Below are positions 30,611-41,110 of a stretch of DNA of 64,000 nucleotides, piece by piece. The stretch is from Kosakonia sacchari (GTDB lineage: Bacteria; Pseudomonadota; Gammaproteobacteria; Enterobacterales; Enterobacteriaceae), in assembly GCA_900109485.1 (NCBI GenBank), contig FOAY01000020.1, forward strand, positions 1 to 64,000, given 5' to 3'. Each line of letters begins with the position of its first letter. The stretch's first letter is position 1. The translations under genes were made by a program, and so were the position numbers. The notes under the pieces were generated by a model. The model saw only the letters and a list, made by a program, of their open reading frames with translations. It was not told the DNA's origin and ran no database searches.

Positions 30611-31909
30611 GTGCTTTCCATTTCCTCTGCGCTTGGCGACCTGTATCGCCACCTGACCGAAGGTTTTCCGCGGTCGCCTGGTTTTCACTTTTTTGATGCG
30701 CCTTTCCCGTTAAACGACGCTTTCGATCCGCTGGCATGGCTCGCCAGTCAGCCTGTCTGGCCGCAATTTTACTGGCAGCAGCGTAGCGGCGACGAGGAGA
30801 TGGCCGCGCTTGGCGCGCTCTGCCGCTTCTCATCGTTACCTCTCGCCCAGCAATTTTTACACTCCGTGCCAGAAGATGTTCGTGCCTGGGGGCTGAATGC
30901 CTTTGATCCTTCGCAGGGATCGCTATTTTTGCCGCGCCTTGAGTGGCGTCGTGAAGGCGGAAGCGCGATGTTACGGCTTTACCTCTACAGCGAGACCTCG
31001 CTGTATGACGACGCTGAGCGCGCGGCTGAGTTTTTGCAGGCACTTTCGCCTTCCACCCCGCTTGCCAACCTGAAACAGCAGCCATGTCTTGCGCAGCGCC
31101 ACTACCCGGAGCGTGATGCCTGGAACAGCCTGATCGCGCAGGCGCTGGATACGCTGGAAAGCGCCGCGCTGGATAAAGTGGTACTCGCCAGAGCGACCGA
31201 TTACTCCTATGCAAATGCCGTGGATGCCGCTTCGCTGATGGCTGCCAGCCGCCGCGTTAATTACCACTGTTTCCACTTTATGATGGCCTTTGATGCGCAG
31301 AATGCCTTTTTAGGATCTTCGCCGGAGCGCCTGTGGCGGCGACGCGGCAATGCACTGCGTACCGAAGCGCTGGCCGGCACGGTGGCCGGTCATGACGACG
31401 ATCGGCAGGCGCAGCGCCTGGCCGACTGGCTGATGGGCGACGATAAAAATCAGCGGGAAAATATGCTGGTGGTGGAAGATATCTGCCAGCGTTTGCAGGA
31501 GCAGACGGCTGCGCTTGATGTGCTGCCGCCGCAAATCGTCAGGCTGCGCAATGTTCAGCACCTCCGGCGTTGTATCTGGAGCGATTTACAAACGCCCGAC
31601 GACGCATTATGTCTGCAACTGTTGCAGCCGACAGCCGCCGTCGCCGGGTTACCGCGCCGCGCCGCGTGGGACTTTATTCAGCGCCACGAACCGTTCGCCC
31701 GTGAATGGTATGCCGGTTCGGCGGGATATTTATCCCGTCAGCAGAGTGAATTCTGCGTCGCGCTACGCTCAGCAAAAGTGAGCGGCAGTACCGTTCGGCT
31801 GTACGCCGGAGCCGGCATTGTGCCTGGCTCGGACGCCGGGCAAGAGTGGCAGGAAATCGACAATAAAGCGGCGGGGCTGCGATCTTTATTAGAACTTACG
31901 CACGCATAA
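30611..31909 (+). CDS. menF: Isochorismate synthase MenF
   Basis: 432-residue chorismate-binding enzyme that converts chorismate to isochorismate, the entry to menaquinone. Signatures are LDKVVLARATDYSY (general base Lys), FLGSSPERLWRR, LRTEALAGTVAG, QRENMLVVEDI and the end ASYAGAGI-type motif LYAGAGIVPGSDAGQEWQEI. GTG start after GGGAGGGG. menD follows after ~70 bp. Confidence 0.96.
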   Translation: MLSISSALGDLYRHLTEGFPRSPGFHFFDAPFPLNDAFDPLAWLASQPVWPQFYWQQRSGDEEMAALGALCRFSSLPLAQQFLHSVPEDVRAWGLNAFDPSQGSLFLPRLEWRREGGSAMLRLYLYSETSLYDDAERAAEFLQALSPSTPLANLKQQPCLAQRHYPERDAWNSLIAQALDTLESAALDKVVLARATDYSYANAVDAASLMAASRRVNYHCFHFMMAFDAQNAFLGSSPERLWRRRGNALRTEALAGTVAGHDDDRQAQRLADWLMGDDKNQRENMLVVEDICQRLQEQTAALDVLPPQIVRLRNVQHLRRCIWSDLQTPDDALCLQLLQPTAAVAGLPRRAAWDFIQRHEPFAREWYAGSAGYLSRQQSEFCVALRSAKVSGSTVRLYAGAGIVPGSDAGQEWQEIDNKAAGLRSLLELTHA

Positions 31910-31980
31910 CCGATTCATATCAAGATTCGATTTTTTCTGATTATTTATACTGAACAGCAATATTGATACCGGACAAACTC

Positions 31981-33651
31981 ATGTCAATCAGTTCATTTAA
32001 CCGACGCTGGGCGACGGTGATCCTTGAGGCCCTTACCCGTCATGGCGTCAGGCATGTTTGTATTGCCCCCGGATCGCGTTCCACCCCCTTAACGCTGGCG
32101 GCAGCGGAAAATAGCGCTTTTATTCACCATACGCACTTTGATGAGCGGGGTTTAGGCCACCTTGCGCTGGGGCTGGCGAAAGCGAGCAAAGAGCCCGTCG
32201 CGGTTATCGTGACGTCCGGTACGGCGGTGGCAAATCTCTATCCCGCGCTGATCGAAGCCGGTCTGACCGGCGAAAAGCTGGTGCTGCTCACCGCCGATCG
32301 TCCGCCGGAGCTGATTGATTGCGGGGCAAACCAGGCTATCCGCCAGCCGGGAATGTTTGCTTCGCATCCCGCTGAATCGCTTGCGTTGCCGCGCCCGTCG
32401 CAGGATATCCCGGCCCGCTGGCTGGTGTCGGCTATTGATAACGTGCTCGGCTCGCTGCATAGCGGGGCGGTACACATTAACTGTCCGTTCGCTGAACCTC
32501 TGTATGGCGAAATGGATGAAAGCGGTCTTGTCTGGCAACTGGCGCTGGGCGACTGGTGGCAGGATGATAAACCGTGGCTGCAAACACCGAACGACGTCAG
32601 TAGCGAAAAGCAGCGTGACTGGTTTTTCTGGCGGCAAAAACGCGGCGTCATTGTCGCCGGTCGCATGAGTGCGAGCGAAGGCAAGCTGCTGGCCGAATGG
32701 GCGAAAACGCTCGGCTGGCCATTAATGGGCGATGTTTTATCCCAGACCGGCCAGCCGTTGCCGTGCGCCGATCTGTGGCTCGGCAACAGCCGTGCGACAG
32801 AAGAGCTGGCTCAGGCGCAAATTGTGTTGCAGTTTGGCAGCAGCCTGACCGGTAAACGGCTACTTCAGTGGCAGGCGACCTGCGAACCGCAAGAATACTG
32901 GCTGATTGATAATCTACAGGGACGGCTGGATCCTGCGCACCATCGCGGGCGTCGGCTGGTTTCGGATGTCGCCGGTTGGCTGGCGTTACATCCGGCGGAG
33001 CCGCGCGCGCCCTGGTGCGTGGAGTTGCCGCAGCTCTCCGCGCAGGCGTGGGACAGGGTCGCGGCGCAGCGTGAAACCTTTGGCGAAGCACAGCTTGCGC
33101 ACCGCATTGCCGATTATTTACCGGAACAGGGGCAGCTTTTTCTCGGCAACAGCCTGGTGGTACGGCTGGTGGATGCGCTCGGGCAGATCCCGGCGGGTTA
33201 TCCGGTATTCAGCAACCGCGGCGCCAGCGGCATCGACGGTTTGTTATCGACTTCAGCAGGCGTGCAGCGCGCCAGCGCTCGTCCGACGCTGGCAATCGTC
33301 GGCGATCTTTCTGCCCTCTACGATCTGAATGCGCTGGCGTTGTTGCGCCAGGTGTCTGCGCCTTTTGTCCTGCTGGTAGTGAACAACAACGGCGGGCAAA
33401 TTTTTTCTCTGCTGCCGACGCCGCCCGCCGAGCGTGAGCAGTTCTATCTGATGCCGCAGAACGTGCATTTTGACCACGCAGCAGCAATGTTCGGTCTTGA
33501 TTACCATCGTCCGCAAAGCTGGGAAGCGCTGGAGCTGGCGTTATCCGGCGCCTGGCATAAACCGGGCGCTACGCTGATTGAACTGGTGGTCAACGACACG
33601 GATGGTGCGCAGACATTGCAAACGCTGCTGGCGCAGGTGAGCCAGTTGTGA
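31981..33651 (+). CDS. menD: SEPHCHC synthase MenD
   Basis: 556-residue thiamine-diphosphate enzyme that joins isochorismate and 2-oxoglutarate. The N-terminal ThDP pyrimidine-binding domain has [15 protein letters not shown] and [14 protein letters not shown] (catalytic Glu). The C-terminal PP domain has [17 protein letters not shown] and VNNNGGQIF. Start at 31981 ([10 protein letters not shown]) matches family length; an upstream in-frame ATG at 31963 lacks conservation. Overlaps menH by 4 bp. Confidence 0.96.
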   Translation: MSISSFNRRWATVILEALTRHGVRHVCIAPGSRSTPLTLAAAENSAFIHHTHFDERGLGHLALGLAKASKEPVAVIVTSGTAVANLYPALIEAGLTGEKLVLLTADRPPELIDCGANQAIRQPGMFASHPAESLALPRPSQDIPARWLVSAIDNVLGSLHSGAVHINCPFAEPLYGEMDESGLVWQLALGDWWQDDKPWLQTPNDVSSEKQRDWFFWRQKRGVIVAGRMSASEGKLLAEWAKTLGWPLMGDVLSQTGQPLPCADLWLGNSRATEELAQAQIVLQFGSSLTGKRLLQWQATCEPQEYWLIDNLQGRLDPAHHRGRRLVSDVAGWLALHPAEPRAPWCVELPQLSAQAWDRVAAQRETFGEAQLAHRIADYLPEQGQLFLGNSLVVRLVDALGQIPAGYPVFSNRGASGIDGLLSTSAGVQRASARPTLAIVGDLSALYDLNALALLRQVSAPFVLLVVNNNGGQIFSLLPTPPAEREQFYLMPQNVHFDHAAAMFGLDYHRPQSWEALELALSGAWHKPGATLIELVVNDTDGAQTLQTLLAQVSQL

Positions 33652-34424
33652 CGCTACACGGGCGCGCTATCTCCGCCGACAGGCCGCAACCGTGGCTGGT
33701 CTTTTTGCACGGTTTTTCCGGCGATAACCGCGAGTGGCAAGCGGTCAGTGAAACGCTGGCTGCGTTCCCCCGGCTTTTGCTCGATCTGCCTGGGCATGGC
33801 GGTTCCACCGACCTTTCTGTGACCTCGTTCGATGAGATGGACGCGCTGCTGCGGGCCACGCTTGTTCGTTACAACATACAAAACTACTGGCTGATGGGCT
33901 ATTCGCTGGGCGGGCGAATTTCGCTGTATCACGCCTGCCAGCATCCTGCCGGCTTGTGCGGTGTCGTGGTGGAAGGTGGGCATCCGGGTTTGTCTGATGA
34001 AACCAGCCGCCGCGAACGTCTGGCATCAGACCGACAATGGGCGGCGCGTTTTCGTCAGCAGCCGCTGGAGACCGTCTTTGATGCCTGGTACCGCCAGCCG
34101 GTTTTTGCCTCACTCAGCGAGCCGCAACGCGCGGCGCTGGTCGCATTGCGCAGCCAGAACAATGGCGCAACGCTTGCCGCCATGCTGGAGGCCACATCGC
34201 TGGCGCAGCAGCCCGATCTTCGCAGCGCATTACAGGCGCTTTCCATTCCTGTTCATTATTTATACGGTGAATACGACAGTAAGTTTCAGGCGCTGGCGAC
34301 GCAAGTCACCGGTCACTGTCACGCCATTCCAGCCGCCGGGCACAACGCGCACCGGGAAAATTCCGCGGCCGTTGCTGACATCCTGGCGCGAATTCTGCGT
34401 CTTGAGATAAAGGACACACTATGA
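33648..34424 (+). CDS. menH: SHCHC synthase MenH
   Basis: 258-residue alpha/beta hydrolase that eliminates pyruvate from SEPHCHC. Ser-His-Asp elements are visible: nucleophile in [14 protein letters not shown], Asp in YGEYDSKFQ and His in [11 protein letters not shown]. The oxyanion segment is [16 protein letters not shown] start overlaps menD. More divergent from E. coli than its neighbours but motifs are intact. Confidence 0.95.
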   Translation: MTLHGRAISADRPQPWLVFLHGFSGDNREWQAVSETLAAFPRLLLDLPGHGGSTDLSVTSFDEMDALLRATLVRYNIQNYWLMGYSLGGRISLYHACQHPAGLCGVVVEGGHPGLSDETSRRERLASDRQWAARFRQQPLETVFDAWYRQPVFASLSEPQRAALVALRSQNNGATLAAMLEATSLAQQPDLRSALQALSIPVHYLYGEYDSKFQALATQVTGHCHAIPAAGHNAHRENSAAVADILARILRLEIKDTL

Positions 34425-35278
34425 TCTATCCAGATGAAAGCATGCTTTACGCGCCGGTTGAGTGGCGTGACTGTTCCGAAGGCTACACCGACATTCGTTA
34501 CCAGAAGTCTACCGACGGGATTGCCAAAATCACCATTAACCGCCCGCAGGTGCGCAATGCGTTCCGTCCGCTGACGGTGAAAGAGATGATCCAGGCGCTG
34601 GCCGATGCGCGTTATGACGACAGCGTTGGCGTTATCATTCTGACCGGCGAAGGCGACAAAGCATTTTGCTCGGGCGGCGATCAGAAAGTGCGCGGCGATT
34701 ACGGCGGCTACCAGGATGACTCCGGCGTACATCATCTTAACGTGCTCGATTTCCAGCGCCAGATCCGTACCTGCCCGAAACCGGTAGTGGCGATGGTGGC
34801 TGGCTATTCCATTGGCGGCGGCCATGTGCTGCATATGATGTGCGATCTGACCATTGCGGCAGAGAACGCTATTTTCGGTCAGACCGGCCCGAAAGTCGGC
34901 TCCTTTGATGGCGGCTGGGGCGCGTCTTATATGGCGCGCATCGTCGGGCAGAAAAAAGCCCGCGAGATCTGGTTCCTCTGCCGTCAGTACGACGCGCAAC
35001 AGGCGCTGGATATGGGGCTGGTGAACACGGTGGTGCCGGTGGCGGATCTGGAGAAAGAGACCGTGCGCTGGTGCCGTGAAATGCTGCAAAACAGCCCGAT
35101 GGCGCTGCGTTGCCTGAAAGCGGCGCTGAATGCTGACTGCGATGGCCAGGCGGGTCTGCAAGAGCTGGCGGGTAATGCCACCATGTTGTTCTATATGACC
35201 GAAGAGGGCCAGGAAGGGCGCAACGCCTTTAACCAGAAACGTCAGCCCGATTTCAGCAAATTCAAACGGAACCCATAA
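34421..35278 (+). CDS. menB: 1,4-dihydroxy-2-naphthoyl-CoA synthase MenB
   Basis: 285-residue crotonase-superfamily enzyme that closes the second ring of the naphthoquinone. Motifs include [49 protein letters not shown] and [15 protein letters not shown]. Strongly conserved. It overlaps menH by 4 bp and menC by 1 bp. Confidence 0.97.
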   Translation: MIYPDESMLYAPVEWRDCSEGYTDIRYQKSTDGIAKITINRPQVRNAFRPLTVKEMIQALADARYDDSVGVIILTGEGDKAFCSGGDQKVRGDYGGYQDDSGVHHLNVLDFQRQIRTCPKPVVAMVAGYSIGGGHVLHMMCDLTIAAENAIFGQTGPKVGSFDGGWGASYMARIVGQKKAREIWFLCRQYDAQQALDMGLVNTVVPVADLEKETVRWCREMLQNSPMALRCLKAALNADCDGQAGLQELAGNATMLFYMTEEGQEGRNAFNQKRQPDFSKFKRNP

Positions 35279-36243
35279 TGCGACAGGCGCAACTTTACCG
35301 CTGGCAAATCCCGCTTGATGCGGGCGTCGTGCTGCGTGAGCGGCGCCTGAAAACCCGCGACGGCTTATTTGTCCATTTGCAGGTTGATGGGCGCGAAGGA
35401 TGGGGAGAGATCTCCCCGCTGCCGGGCTTTAGCCATGAAACGCTGGACGAGGCGCAACAGGCGGCCATCAACTGGCTGCGCGGCTGGCGTGAAGATAAAA
35501 CATTATCGCTGCCCGAACAGCCGTCAGTGGCGTTTGGTCTGAGCTGTGCGCTGGCGGAACTGCACGGCGAATTACCGCAACAGGCGGACTATCGCGCCGC
35601 CATGCTGTGCACTGGCGATCCGGATGAGCTGTTTGCTGCGCTGGCTGCTTTGCCGGGTGAAAAAGTGGCGAAAGTGAAGGTCGGGTTATACGAAGCGGTG
35701 CGCGATGGCATGGTGGTTAACCTGTTGCTGGAGTCGATCCCCGATTTACGCCTGCGTCTGGACGCCAACCGCGCCTGGACACCGCTGAAAGCGCAGCAGT
35801 TTGCCAAATATGTAAACCCGGAATACCGCTCACGCATTGCCTTTCTCGAAGAGCCGTGCAAAACCCCCGCAGAGTCGCTGGCCTTTGCCCGCGAAAGCGG
35901 AATCACTATCGCCTGGGATGAAAGCCTGCGCGATGATGGTTTTCAGCTTACGCCGCAACAAGGATTGGGCGCGGTAGTGATCAAACCCACGCTAACCGGC
36001 AGTTTGCAGCGGGTGCAGCAGCAGGTTGCCGCCGCAAAAGCGCTCGGGCTGACGGTGGTGATCAGTTCGTCTATTGAATCCAGCCTTGGCCTGACGCAGC
36101 TCGCGCGCATTGCTGCCTGTCTGACGCCTGGCACCATTCCCGGACTGGATACCTTACAACTGATGCAGTGCCAGCTCCTGCGCCGCTGGCCAGAGAGCGA
36201 TTTACCCTGTTTACAGACAGAGGTACTGGAACCACTACTATGA
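35278..36243 (+). CDS. menC: o-Succinylbenzoate synthase MenC
   Basis: 321-residue enolase-superfamily dehydratase. Catalytic Lys is in [11 protein letters not shown]; metal ligands are the acidic residues in [17 protein letters not shown] and IAWDESLRD; the second Lys is in [10 protein letters not shown]. Start ATG shares a base with the menB stop (TAATG), indicating coupling. Confidence 0.96.
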   Translation: MRQAQLYRWQIPLDAGVVLRERRLKTRDGLFVHLQVDGREGWGEISPLPGFSHETLDEAQQAAINWLRGWREDKTLSLPEQPSVAFGLSCALAELHGELPQQADYRAAMLCTGDPDELFAALAALPGEKVAKVKVGLYEAVRDGMVVNLLLESIPDLRLRLDANRAWTPLKAQQFAKYVNPEYRSRIAFLEEPCKTPAESLAFARESGITIAWDESLRDDGFQLTPQQGLGAVVIKPTLTGSLQRVQQQVAAAKALGLTVVISSSIESSLGLTQLARIAACLTPGTIPGLDTLQLMQCQLLRRWPESDLPCLQTEVLEPLL

Positions 36244-37613
36244 CCTTTACGGACTGGCCCTGGCGGCACTGGCGGCAGGTTCGCGGCGATCAGATTGCGG
36301 CGCGCCTTGAACAGCAGACCCTGAACTGGCGCGAACTGTGCGCGCGTATTGATGCAATGGCCAGCGGTTTTGCGCGCCAGGGGGTGAACGCCGGTGATGG
36401 TGTGATGCTGCGGGCGCGTAATCATCCGGACACGCTGCTGGCGTGGCTGGCACTGTTGCAGTGCGGCGCACGCGTCTTGCCGGTGAACCCGCAACTGCCC
36501 GCCGTGTTGCTGGATGCACTCTTACCGCAACTGACGTTGCGCTTTGCGCTGGATTTAGAGGCTGGCGGCGACTGGCCCGGGCTGGACGCGCTGGTGCTTG
36601 ATGAACTCGCTGGCGAGCATGCCGTGGCGTGGCAGCCGCAGCGTCTGGCGTCGATGACGCTGACCTCTGGCTCCACCGGCCTGCCGAAAGCGGCCGTTCA
36701 CACATTTCATGCTCACCTCGCCAGCGCCCAGGGCGTGCTGGCGTTGATTCCCTATGCTGACAATGATGACTGGCTGCTGTCGCTGCCGCTGTTTCACGTC
36801 TCCGGGCAGGGGATTTTGTGGCGCTGGCTGCTGGCCGGGGCGCGGATCGCCGTCCAGCCTGCATTACCTTTGGCGCAGGCGCTGGCCGGTTGCACGCATG
36901 CTTCGTTGGTGCCGACGCAACTGTGGCGCTTACTCAACGATAATGCGCCGGTATCGTTGAAAGCGGTTCTGCTGGGCGGCGCGGCGATCCCGGTGGCGCT
37001 GACGCAGCAGGCGCATGAGCGTGGTATTCGCTGTTTTTGCGGCTATGGTCTGACGGAGTTTGCCTCGACGGTCTGCGCCAAAGAAGCCGATGGCGCGCCG
37101 GATGTCGGTTACGTCCTGTCCGGGCGCGAAGTGAAAATTGTTGATGAAGAGGTCTGGCTGCGGGCGGAGAGCATGGCGTCAGGCTACTGGCGCGACGGTG
37201 AGCTTCTGCCGCTGGTGAACAGTGAAGGCTGGTTTGCCACCCGCGATCGCGGGATGCTCCACGGCGGTTGCCTCACTATCCGTGGCCGGCTGGATAACCT
37301 TTTCTTCAGCGGCGGGGAAGGGATTCAGCCGGAAGAGGTGGAACGCGTGATCGCGCGCCATCCACAGGTTCAGCAGGTTATGGTTGTGCCGGTTGATGAT
37401 GCCGAGTTCGGCCAGCGCCCGGTGGCGGTGGTGGAGTGTGAAGGCGGCGTTGATGCGGTGGCGCTGTCAGCGTGGGTGAGCGATAAACTCGCTCGTTTTC
37501 AGCAGCCGCTGCGCTGGCTGGAGATGCCTGCTGAGCTGAAAAATGGCGGGATCAAAATCTCGCGGCGCGCGGTGCTTCAGTGGGCGAATGCCGCCGTTAA
37601 TGGCGCGGTGTAG
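36240..37613 (+). CDS. menE: o-Succinylbenzoate-CoA ligase MenE
   Basis: 457-residue ANL-superfamily adenylating enzyme that forms OSB-CoA. The P-loop-like A3 motif is [17 protein letters not shown]5 is [12 protein letters not shown]7/A8 are in TRDRG...[19 protein letters not shown], and the terminal catalytic Lys is in [12 protein letters not shown]. Start at 36240 overlaps the menC stop (ATGA). Last gene of the men cluster. Confidence 0.96.
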   Translation: MTFTDWPWRHWRQVRGDQIAARLEQQTLNWRELCARIDAMASGFARQGVNAGDGVMLRARNHPDTLLAWLALLQCGARVLPVNPQLPAVLLDALLPQLTLRFALDLEAGGDWPGLDALVLDELAGEHAVAWQPQRLASMTLTSGSTGLPKAAVHTFHAHLASAQGVLALIPYADNDDWLLSLPLFHVSGQGILWRWLLAGARIAVQPALPLAQALAGCTHASLVPTQLWRLLNDNAPVSLKAVLLGGAAIPVALTQQAHERGIRCFCGYGLTEFASTVCAKEADGAPDVGYVLSGREVKIVDEEVWLRAESMASGYWRDGELLPLVNSEGWFATRDRGMLHGGCLTIRGRLDNLFFSGGEGIQPEEVERVIARHPQVQQVMVVPVDDAEFGQRPVAVVECEGGVDAVALSAWVSDKLARFQQPLRWLEMPAELKNGGIKISRRAVLQWANAAVNGAV

Positions 37614-37721
37614 TAGTCTTTTCCACGTATTGCGAGCCGCCTCGGGAAAATGCGCGGCCAAAAAAACAGAACGTGAAGGTTGTGTTACGTTGCGCGAAGG
37701 AATACTGACGCAGGGATTGCT

Positions 37722-38642
37722 ATGCACAACGCTTCTTCCTCCGCTCCGCATGATGCGGTGTTTCGTAAATTGTTGGCCCACACGGAAACGGCACGCGATT
37801 TTTTCGATATCCACTTACCGGAACGTTTAAAAGTACTCTGTGATTTAAATACGTTACGCCTGGAATCGGGAAGTTTTGTTGAGGAGGATCTGCGCAACTG
37901 TTATGCCGATATCCTCTATTCGCTGAAAACAGCGTCGGGTGAAGGTTATCTTTACGCACTGATCGAACATCAAAGCTCACCGGATAAAAATATGGCCTTT
38001 CGCCTGATGCGTTATGCCATTGCAGCGATGCAGCGTCACCTGGATAAAGGGTATAGCGAGCTGCCGCTGGTGATCCCGCTACTTTTTTATCATGGACGGG
38101 TAACGCCCTATCCCTGGTCGCTGCGTTGGCTGGACGCTTTTCAACTGCCTGCGCAGGCTCAGTCGCTTTATACCAGCGCGTTTCCGCTGGTGGACGTCAC
38201 CTGTATTCCTGATGACGAGATTGCCCGGCATCGCCGGATAGCGATGCTCGAATTATTGCAGAAGCATGTGCGGCTGCGGGACACGGTGGAACTTCAGGAG
38301 CAACTGGTGGCGTTATTGTCTCTGGGATACACTGGCAGCGCTCAGTTGAAAACGTTGCTGAATTACCTGTTGCAGGCCGGGCATACCCGGGATCCGGCAT
38401 CGTTTTTAGACGCAATAGCCAGCGGAACAAGGGATCATCAGCATAAGGAGGCGTTAATGAACATTGCGCAGTTTCTCAGAGACGAAGGCATGGCACAGGG
38501 CTTTACGCAAGGCAGAGACGAAGGCATACGGCAGGAAGCGTTACGTATTGCCAGAGCGATGCTGGAAAAGGGGCTCAAGCCCGACGATGTGGTAACACTG
38601 ACCGGGCTTCCGGCTGACGTGGTTGAGCAGGCCAGCCATTGA
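37722..38642 (+). CDS. Rpn-family recombination-promoting nuclease / putative transposase
   Basis: 306-residue protein of the Rpn (YhgA-like, PD-(D/E)XK) family. The N terminus PHDAVFRKLLAHTETARDFFDIHLP and the core EGYLYALIEHQSSPDKNMAFRLMRYA, with the ExQ nuclease motif, are typical. The C-terminal tail has the usual glutamine/arginine-rich repeat area and an LPADVVEQ-type end. E. coli Rpn proteins stimulate RecA-independent recombination and have Ca2+-stimulated DNase activity. Start ATG 37722 by conservation. It occupies the place of the pmrD-arn-ais block of E. coli. Confidence 0.88.
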   Translation: MHNASSSAPHDAVFRKLLAHTETARDFFDIHLPERLKVLCDLNTLRLESGSFVEEDLRNCYADILYSLKTASGEGYLYALIEHQSSPDKNMAFRLMRYAIAAMQRHLDKGYSELPLVIPLLFYHGRVTPYPWSLRWLDAFQLPAQAQSLYTSAFPLVDVTCIPDDEIARHRRIAMLELLQKHVRLRDTVELQEQLVALLSLGYTGSAQLKTLLNYLLQAGHTRDPASFLDAIASGTRDHQHKEALMNIAQFLRDEGMAQGFTQGRDEGIRQEALRIARAMLEKGLKPDDVVTLTGLPADVVEQASH

Positions 38643-38646
38643 GGGT

Positions 38647-39072
38647 TTACAGCAATCCTTTCAGGGTTAATGTCCTGCGGGTGGCGTCGTTGAGATCGTA
38701 ACGGTGCAGGTCCGCAGGCATCACCCACGCAAAATCCTGAAACTCGTCATTGATGCTGACTTCACGGTTGGCGCTGATGCAGTCGAAGATCAGGTAAATC
38801 ATGTAGATCTGCTCTTTCGTGCCGTCGGGGTAGGTTTTCATCCGCGTATCATCGCGAAAGGTCCACGGCGTTATCTGGCTTAACACCAGGTTATCGCCCA
38901 GCTCTTCGCTGATCTCTCTGCGCAGCGCTTCTTCAATCCGCTCGCCTGGCTCCACACCGCCGCCTGACAAAGCCCACTGGCCGGGAAAGACGCCACGGTC
39001 ATCGGCCATTTTGCATAACAGGTACGCGCCATCATTTTGAATCAGTGGGCAGACAATTGTCCGTTGTCGCAT
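38647..39072 (-). CDS. nudI: Nucleoside triphosphatase NudI
   Basis: 141-residue Nudix hydrolase. The Nudix box is [24 protein letters not shown] (residues ~37-60). It prefers pyrimidine deoxynucleoside triphosphates in E. coli. Start [17 protein letters not shown] at 39072 matches family length; the longer frame to 39108 is not supported. It converges on the Rpn gene with a 4-bp gap and diverges from yfaZ. Confidence 0.95.
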   Translation of the reverse strand: MRQRTIVCPLIQNDGAYLLCKMADDRGVFPGQWALSGGGVEPGERIEEALRREISEELGDNLVLSQITPWTFRDDTRMKTYPDGTKEQIYMIYLIFDCISANREVSINDEFQDFAWVMPADLHRYDLNDATRRTLTLKGLL

Positions 39073-39243
39073 TGGTCTCTCCTTGATAATGAGGAAAAGT
39101 CTGCGCAACGTTATAGCACACTGCGGCGCAGGAAAAGTGCGCGGCCTGGCGCATCATTCCTTTTTTATTCATTATGCGAAAAGAAAAATAAGCATATAAT
39201 CAGTAGCTTTGGGAAATTGGCTTGAAATGTGCGGATATCAAAA

Positions 39244-39786
39244 ATGAAAAAAGTGGCTTTATTAGGGTTAGCCAGTCTGCTGCTGGCATCTGCCGGCGCG
39301 CAGGCTGTGAGTTTGAATGGTCAGCTTGGTAAGGATTACAGCAACTTAGGTTTCGGGTTTGGTACTGAAACCAGCGGTATTGCCGTAACCGGCAACTGGG
39401 CGCACAGCGAAGATGATGGTGAAGTCGCTGGTCTGGGGCTGGGCTATAACCTTCCGCTGGGGCCGTTCCTGGCGACTGTCGGCGGTAAAGGCCTTTACAT
39501 CAGCCCGGATTCCGGCAGCGACGGTTATGCCATCGCGGTCGGCGGTGGCCTGCAATGGAAAATCGCCAGCAGCTTCAGCCTGTTCGGCGAATATTACTAC
39601 TCGCCGGATTCGCTCTCCAGCGGTGTGAAAGAGTACCAGGAAGCGAACGCCGGTGCGCGTTACACCATTATGCGCCCGCTGACCGTTGAAGCCGGTTATC
39701 GCTATATCGATATGACCGGTAAAGAAGGTCATCGCGATAACGCCGTGGCCGATGGCCCGTATGTCGGCGTAAGCGCCAGCTTCTGA
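39244..39786 (+). CDS. yfaZ: YfaZ family outer-membrane protein
   Basis: 180-residue predicted outer-membrane beta-barrel. The signal peptide is MKKVALLGLASLLLASAGAQA, followed by the mature start VSLNGQLGKDYSNLG. The body alternates polar and hydrophobic residues with glycine/tyrosine-rich strands and ends in phenylalanine (VGVSASF), as barrels do. Function is unknown. Start at 39244, five codons after an in-frame ATG. Confidence 0.88.
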   Translation: MKKVALLGLASLLLASAGAQAVSLNGQLGKDYSNLGFGFGTETSGIAVTGNWAHSEDDGEVAGLGLGYNLPLGPFLATVGGKGLYISPDSGSDGYAIAVGGGLQWKIASSFSLFGEYYYSPDSLSSGVKEYQEANAGARYTIMRPLTVEAGYRYIDMTGKEGHRDNAVADGPYVGVSASF

Positions 39787-39790
39787 TCCC

Positions 39791-39830
39791 CCGGCGCGGC
39801 GTTCGTCCGCGCCAGTTTATTGCCTTTTTT
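39791..39830 (+). terminator. Terminator after yfaZ
   Basis: GGCGCGG (39793-39799) and CCGCGCC (39807-39813) form a perfect 7-bp stem; a T-rich run (CCTTTTTT) follows after ~11 nt. Confidence 0.55.
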
Positions 39831-39879
39831 ACCCCGCACATGCGTTATAGTGTTTCAACCTCGATTGCTGGAGATAACA

Positions 39880-41076
39880 ATGTTAAACGTGGAGATGCTG
39901 TCCACCGGCGATGAAGTGCTGCATGGTCAGATTGTGGATACCAACGCGGCATGGCTGGCGGACTTTTTCTTTAATCAGGGACTGCCGTTAACGCGCCGCA
40001 ACACCGTCGGCGATAATCTCAATGATCTGGTTGCCATTCTGCGTGAACGCAGCGAACACGCGGATGTGCTGATTGTAAACGGTGGTCTTGGGCCAACCAG
40101 CGACGATCTGAGCGCGCTGGCGGCGGCGACGGCCAAAGGTGAAGAGCTGGTGCTCCACGAAGCCTGGCTGGCACAAATGGAGCGTTTTTTCAGTGAACGC
40201 GGCCGCGTGATGGCACCCAGCAACCGCAAACAGGCGGAAATCCCGGCCAGCGCGGAACTGGTGGATAACCCGGTCGGCACCGCGTGCGGCTTTGCCGTAC
40301 AGCTCAACCGCTGTCTGATGTTCTTTACCCCCGGTGTGCCGTCTGAATTCAGGGTGATGGTCGAGCACGAAATCCTGCCGCGTCTGCGTGCGCGTTTTAC
40401 GCTGCCGGAGCCGCCGATTTGTCTGCGTCTGACCACCTTTGGCCGCTCGGAAAGCGATCTGGCGCAAAGCCTGGCACACCTCGAATTACCTGAAGGCGTG
40501 GTGATGGGTTACCGCTCATCAATGCCGATTATTGAACTGAAACTGACCGGTCCGGCGGAGCATCGCGCGGCGATGGAAGCCGTATGGCCGCAAGTGAAGC
40601 GTGTCGCCGGTGAGAGCCTGATTTTTGAAGGCACTGTCGGCTTACCGGCGCTGCTTGCCGCGCGGTTGCGCGAGCGCCAGCTCAGCCTGACCCTGAGCGA
40701 GCAGTTCACAGGTGGGCTGGTCGCGCTGCAACTTTCCCGGGCTGGTGCGCCGCTGCTGGCCAGCGAAGTGTTGCCGTCACAGGCGGAGGAACTGGCGCAA
40801 AGCGCACGCTGGACGACCGAACTGCGCAATCGGCATCTCGCCGGGCTGGCGCTGACCGTCACTGGCCTGGAAGAGGATCACCTCAACTTTGCGCTTGCCA
40901 CGCCGGAAGGGACGCAGGCGCTGCGGGTGAAATTCAACACCAATCGTCACGATCTGGTCGTGCGTCAGGAAGTGTGTGCGATGATGGCGCTCAATATCCT
41001 GCGCCGCTGGCTGGAAGGTAAAGATCTGGCCAGCGATCACGGCTGGATCAACGTCGTCGAAACCTTGTCGGTATAA
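39880..41076 (+). CDS. yfaY: CinA-like protein YfaY
   Basis: 398-residue protein with an N-terminal MoaB/Mog-like (COG1058) domain (LSTGDEVLHGQIVDTNAAWLA; VNGGLGPTSDDLSA) and a C-terminal PncC/CinA-type domain from about 255. In active NMN amidohydrolases the motif is ES.TGG. Here it is SEQFTGG, so the catalytic Ser is replaced by Gln. E. coli YfaY, as I recall, has the same change and no amidase activity. ATG 39880 has GGAG upstream and matches family length. Role unknown; ADP-ribose pyrophosphatase activity belongs to the COG1058 domain in some homologues. Confidence 0.92.
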   Translation: MLNVEMLSTGDEVLHGQIVDTNAAWLADFFFNQGLPLTRRNTVGDNLNDLVAILRERSEHADVLIVNGGLGPTSDDLSALAAATAKGEELVLHEAWLAQMERFFSERGRVMAPSNRKQAEIPASAELVDNPVGTACGFAVQLNRCLMFFTPGVPSEFRVMVEHEILPRLRARFTLPEPPICLRLTTFGRSESDLAQSLAHLELPEGVVMGYRSSMPIIELKLTGPAEHRAAMEAVWPQVKRVAGESLIFEGTVGLPALLAARLRERQLSLTLSEQFTGGLVALQLSRAGAPLLASEVLPSQAEELAQSARWTTELRNRHLAGLALTVTGLEEDHLNFALATPEGTQALRVKFNTNRHDLVVRQEVCAMMALNILRRWLEGKDLASDHGWINVVETLSV

Positions 41077-41088
41077 TTCCGAAAGAAA

Positions 41089-41110
41089 GGGTAACGGCTT
41101 GCCGTTACCC
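41089..41110 (-). terminator. Terminator of glpABC, overlapping the glpC stop
   Basis: GGGTAACGGC (41089-41098) and GCCGTTACCC (41101-41110) form a perfect 10-bp stem. On the minus strand it is followed by TTTCTTTC. The glpC stop codon lies inside the hairpin. It also faces the convergent yfaY. Confidence 0.75.
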
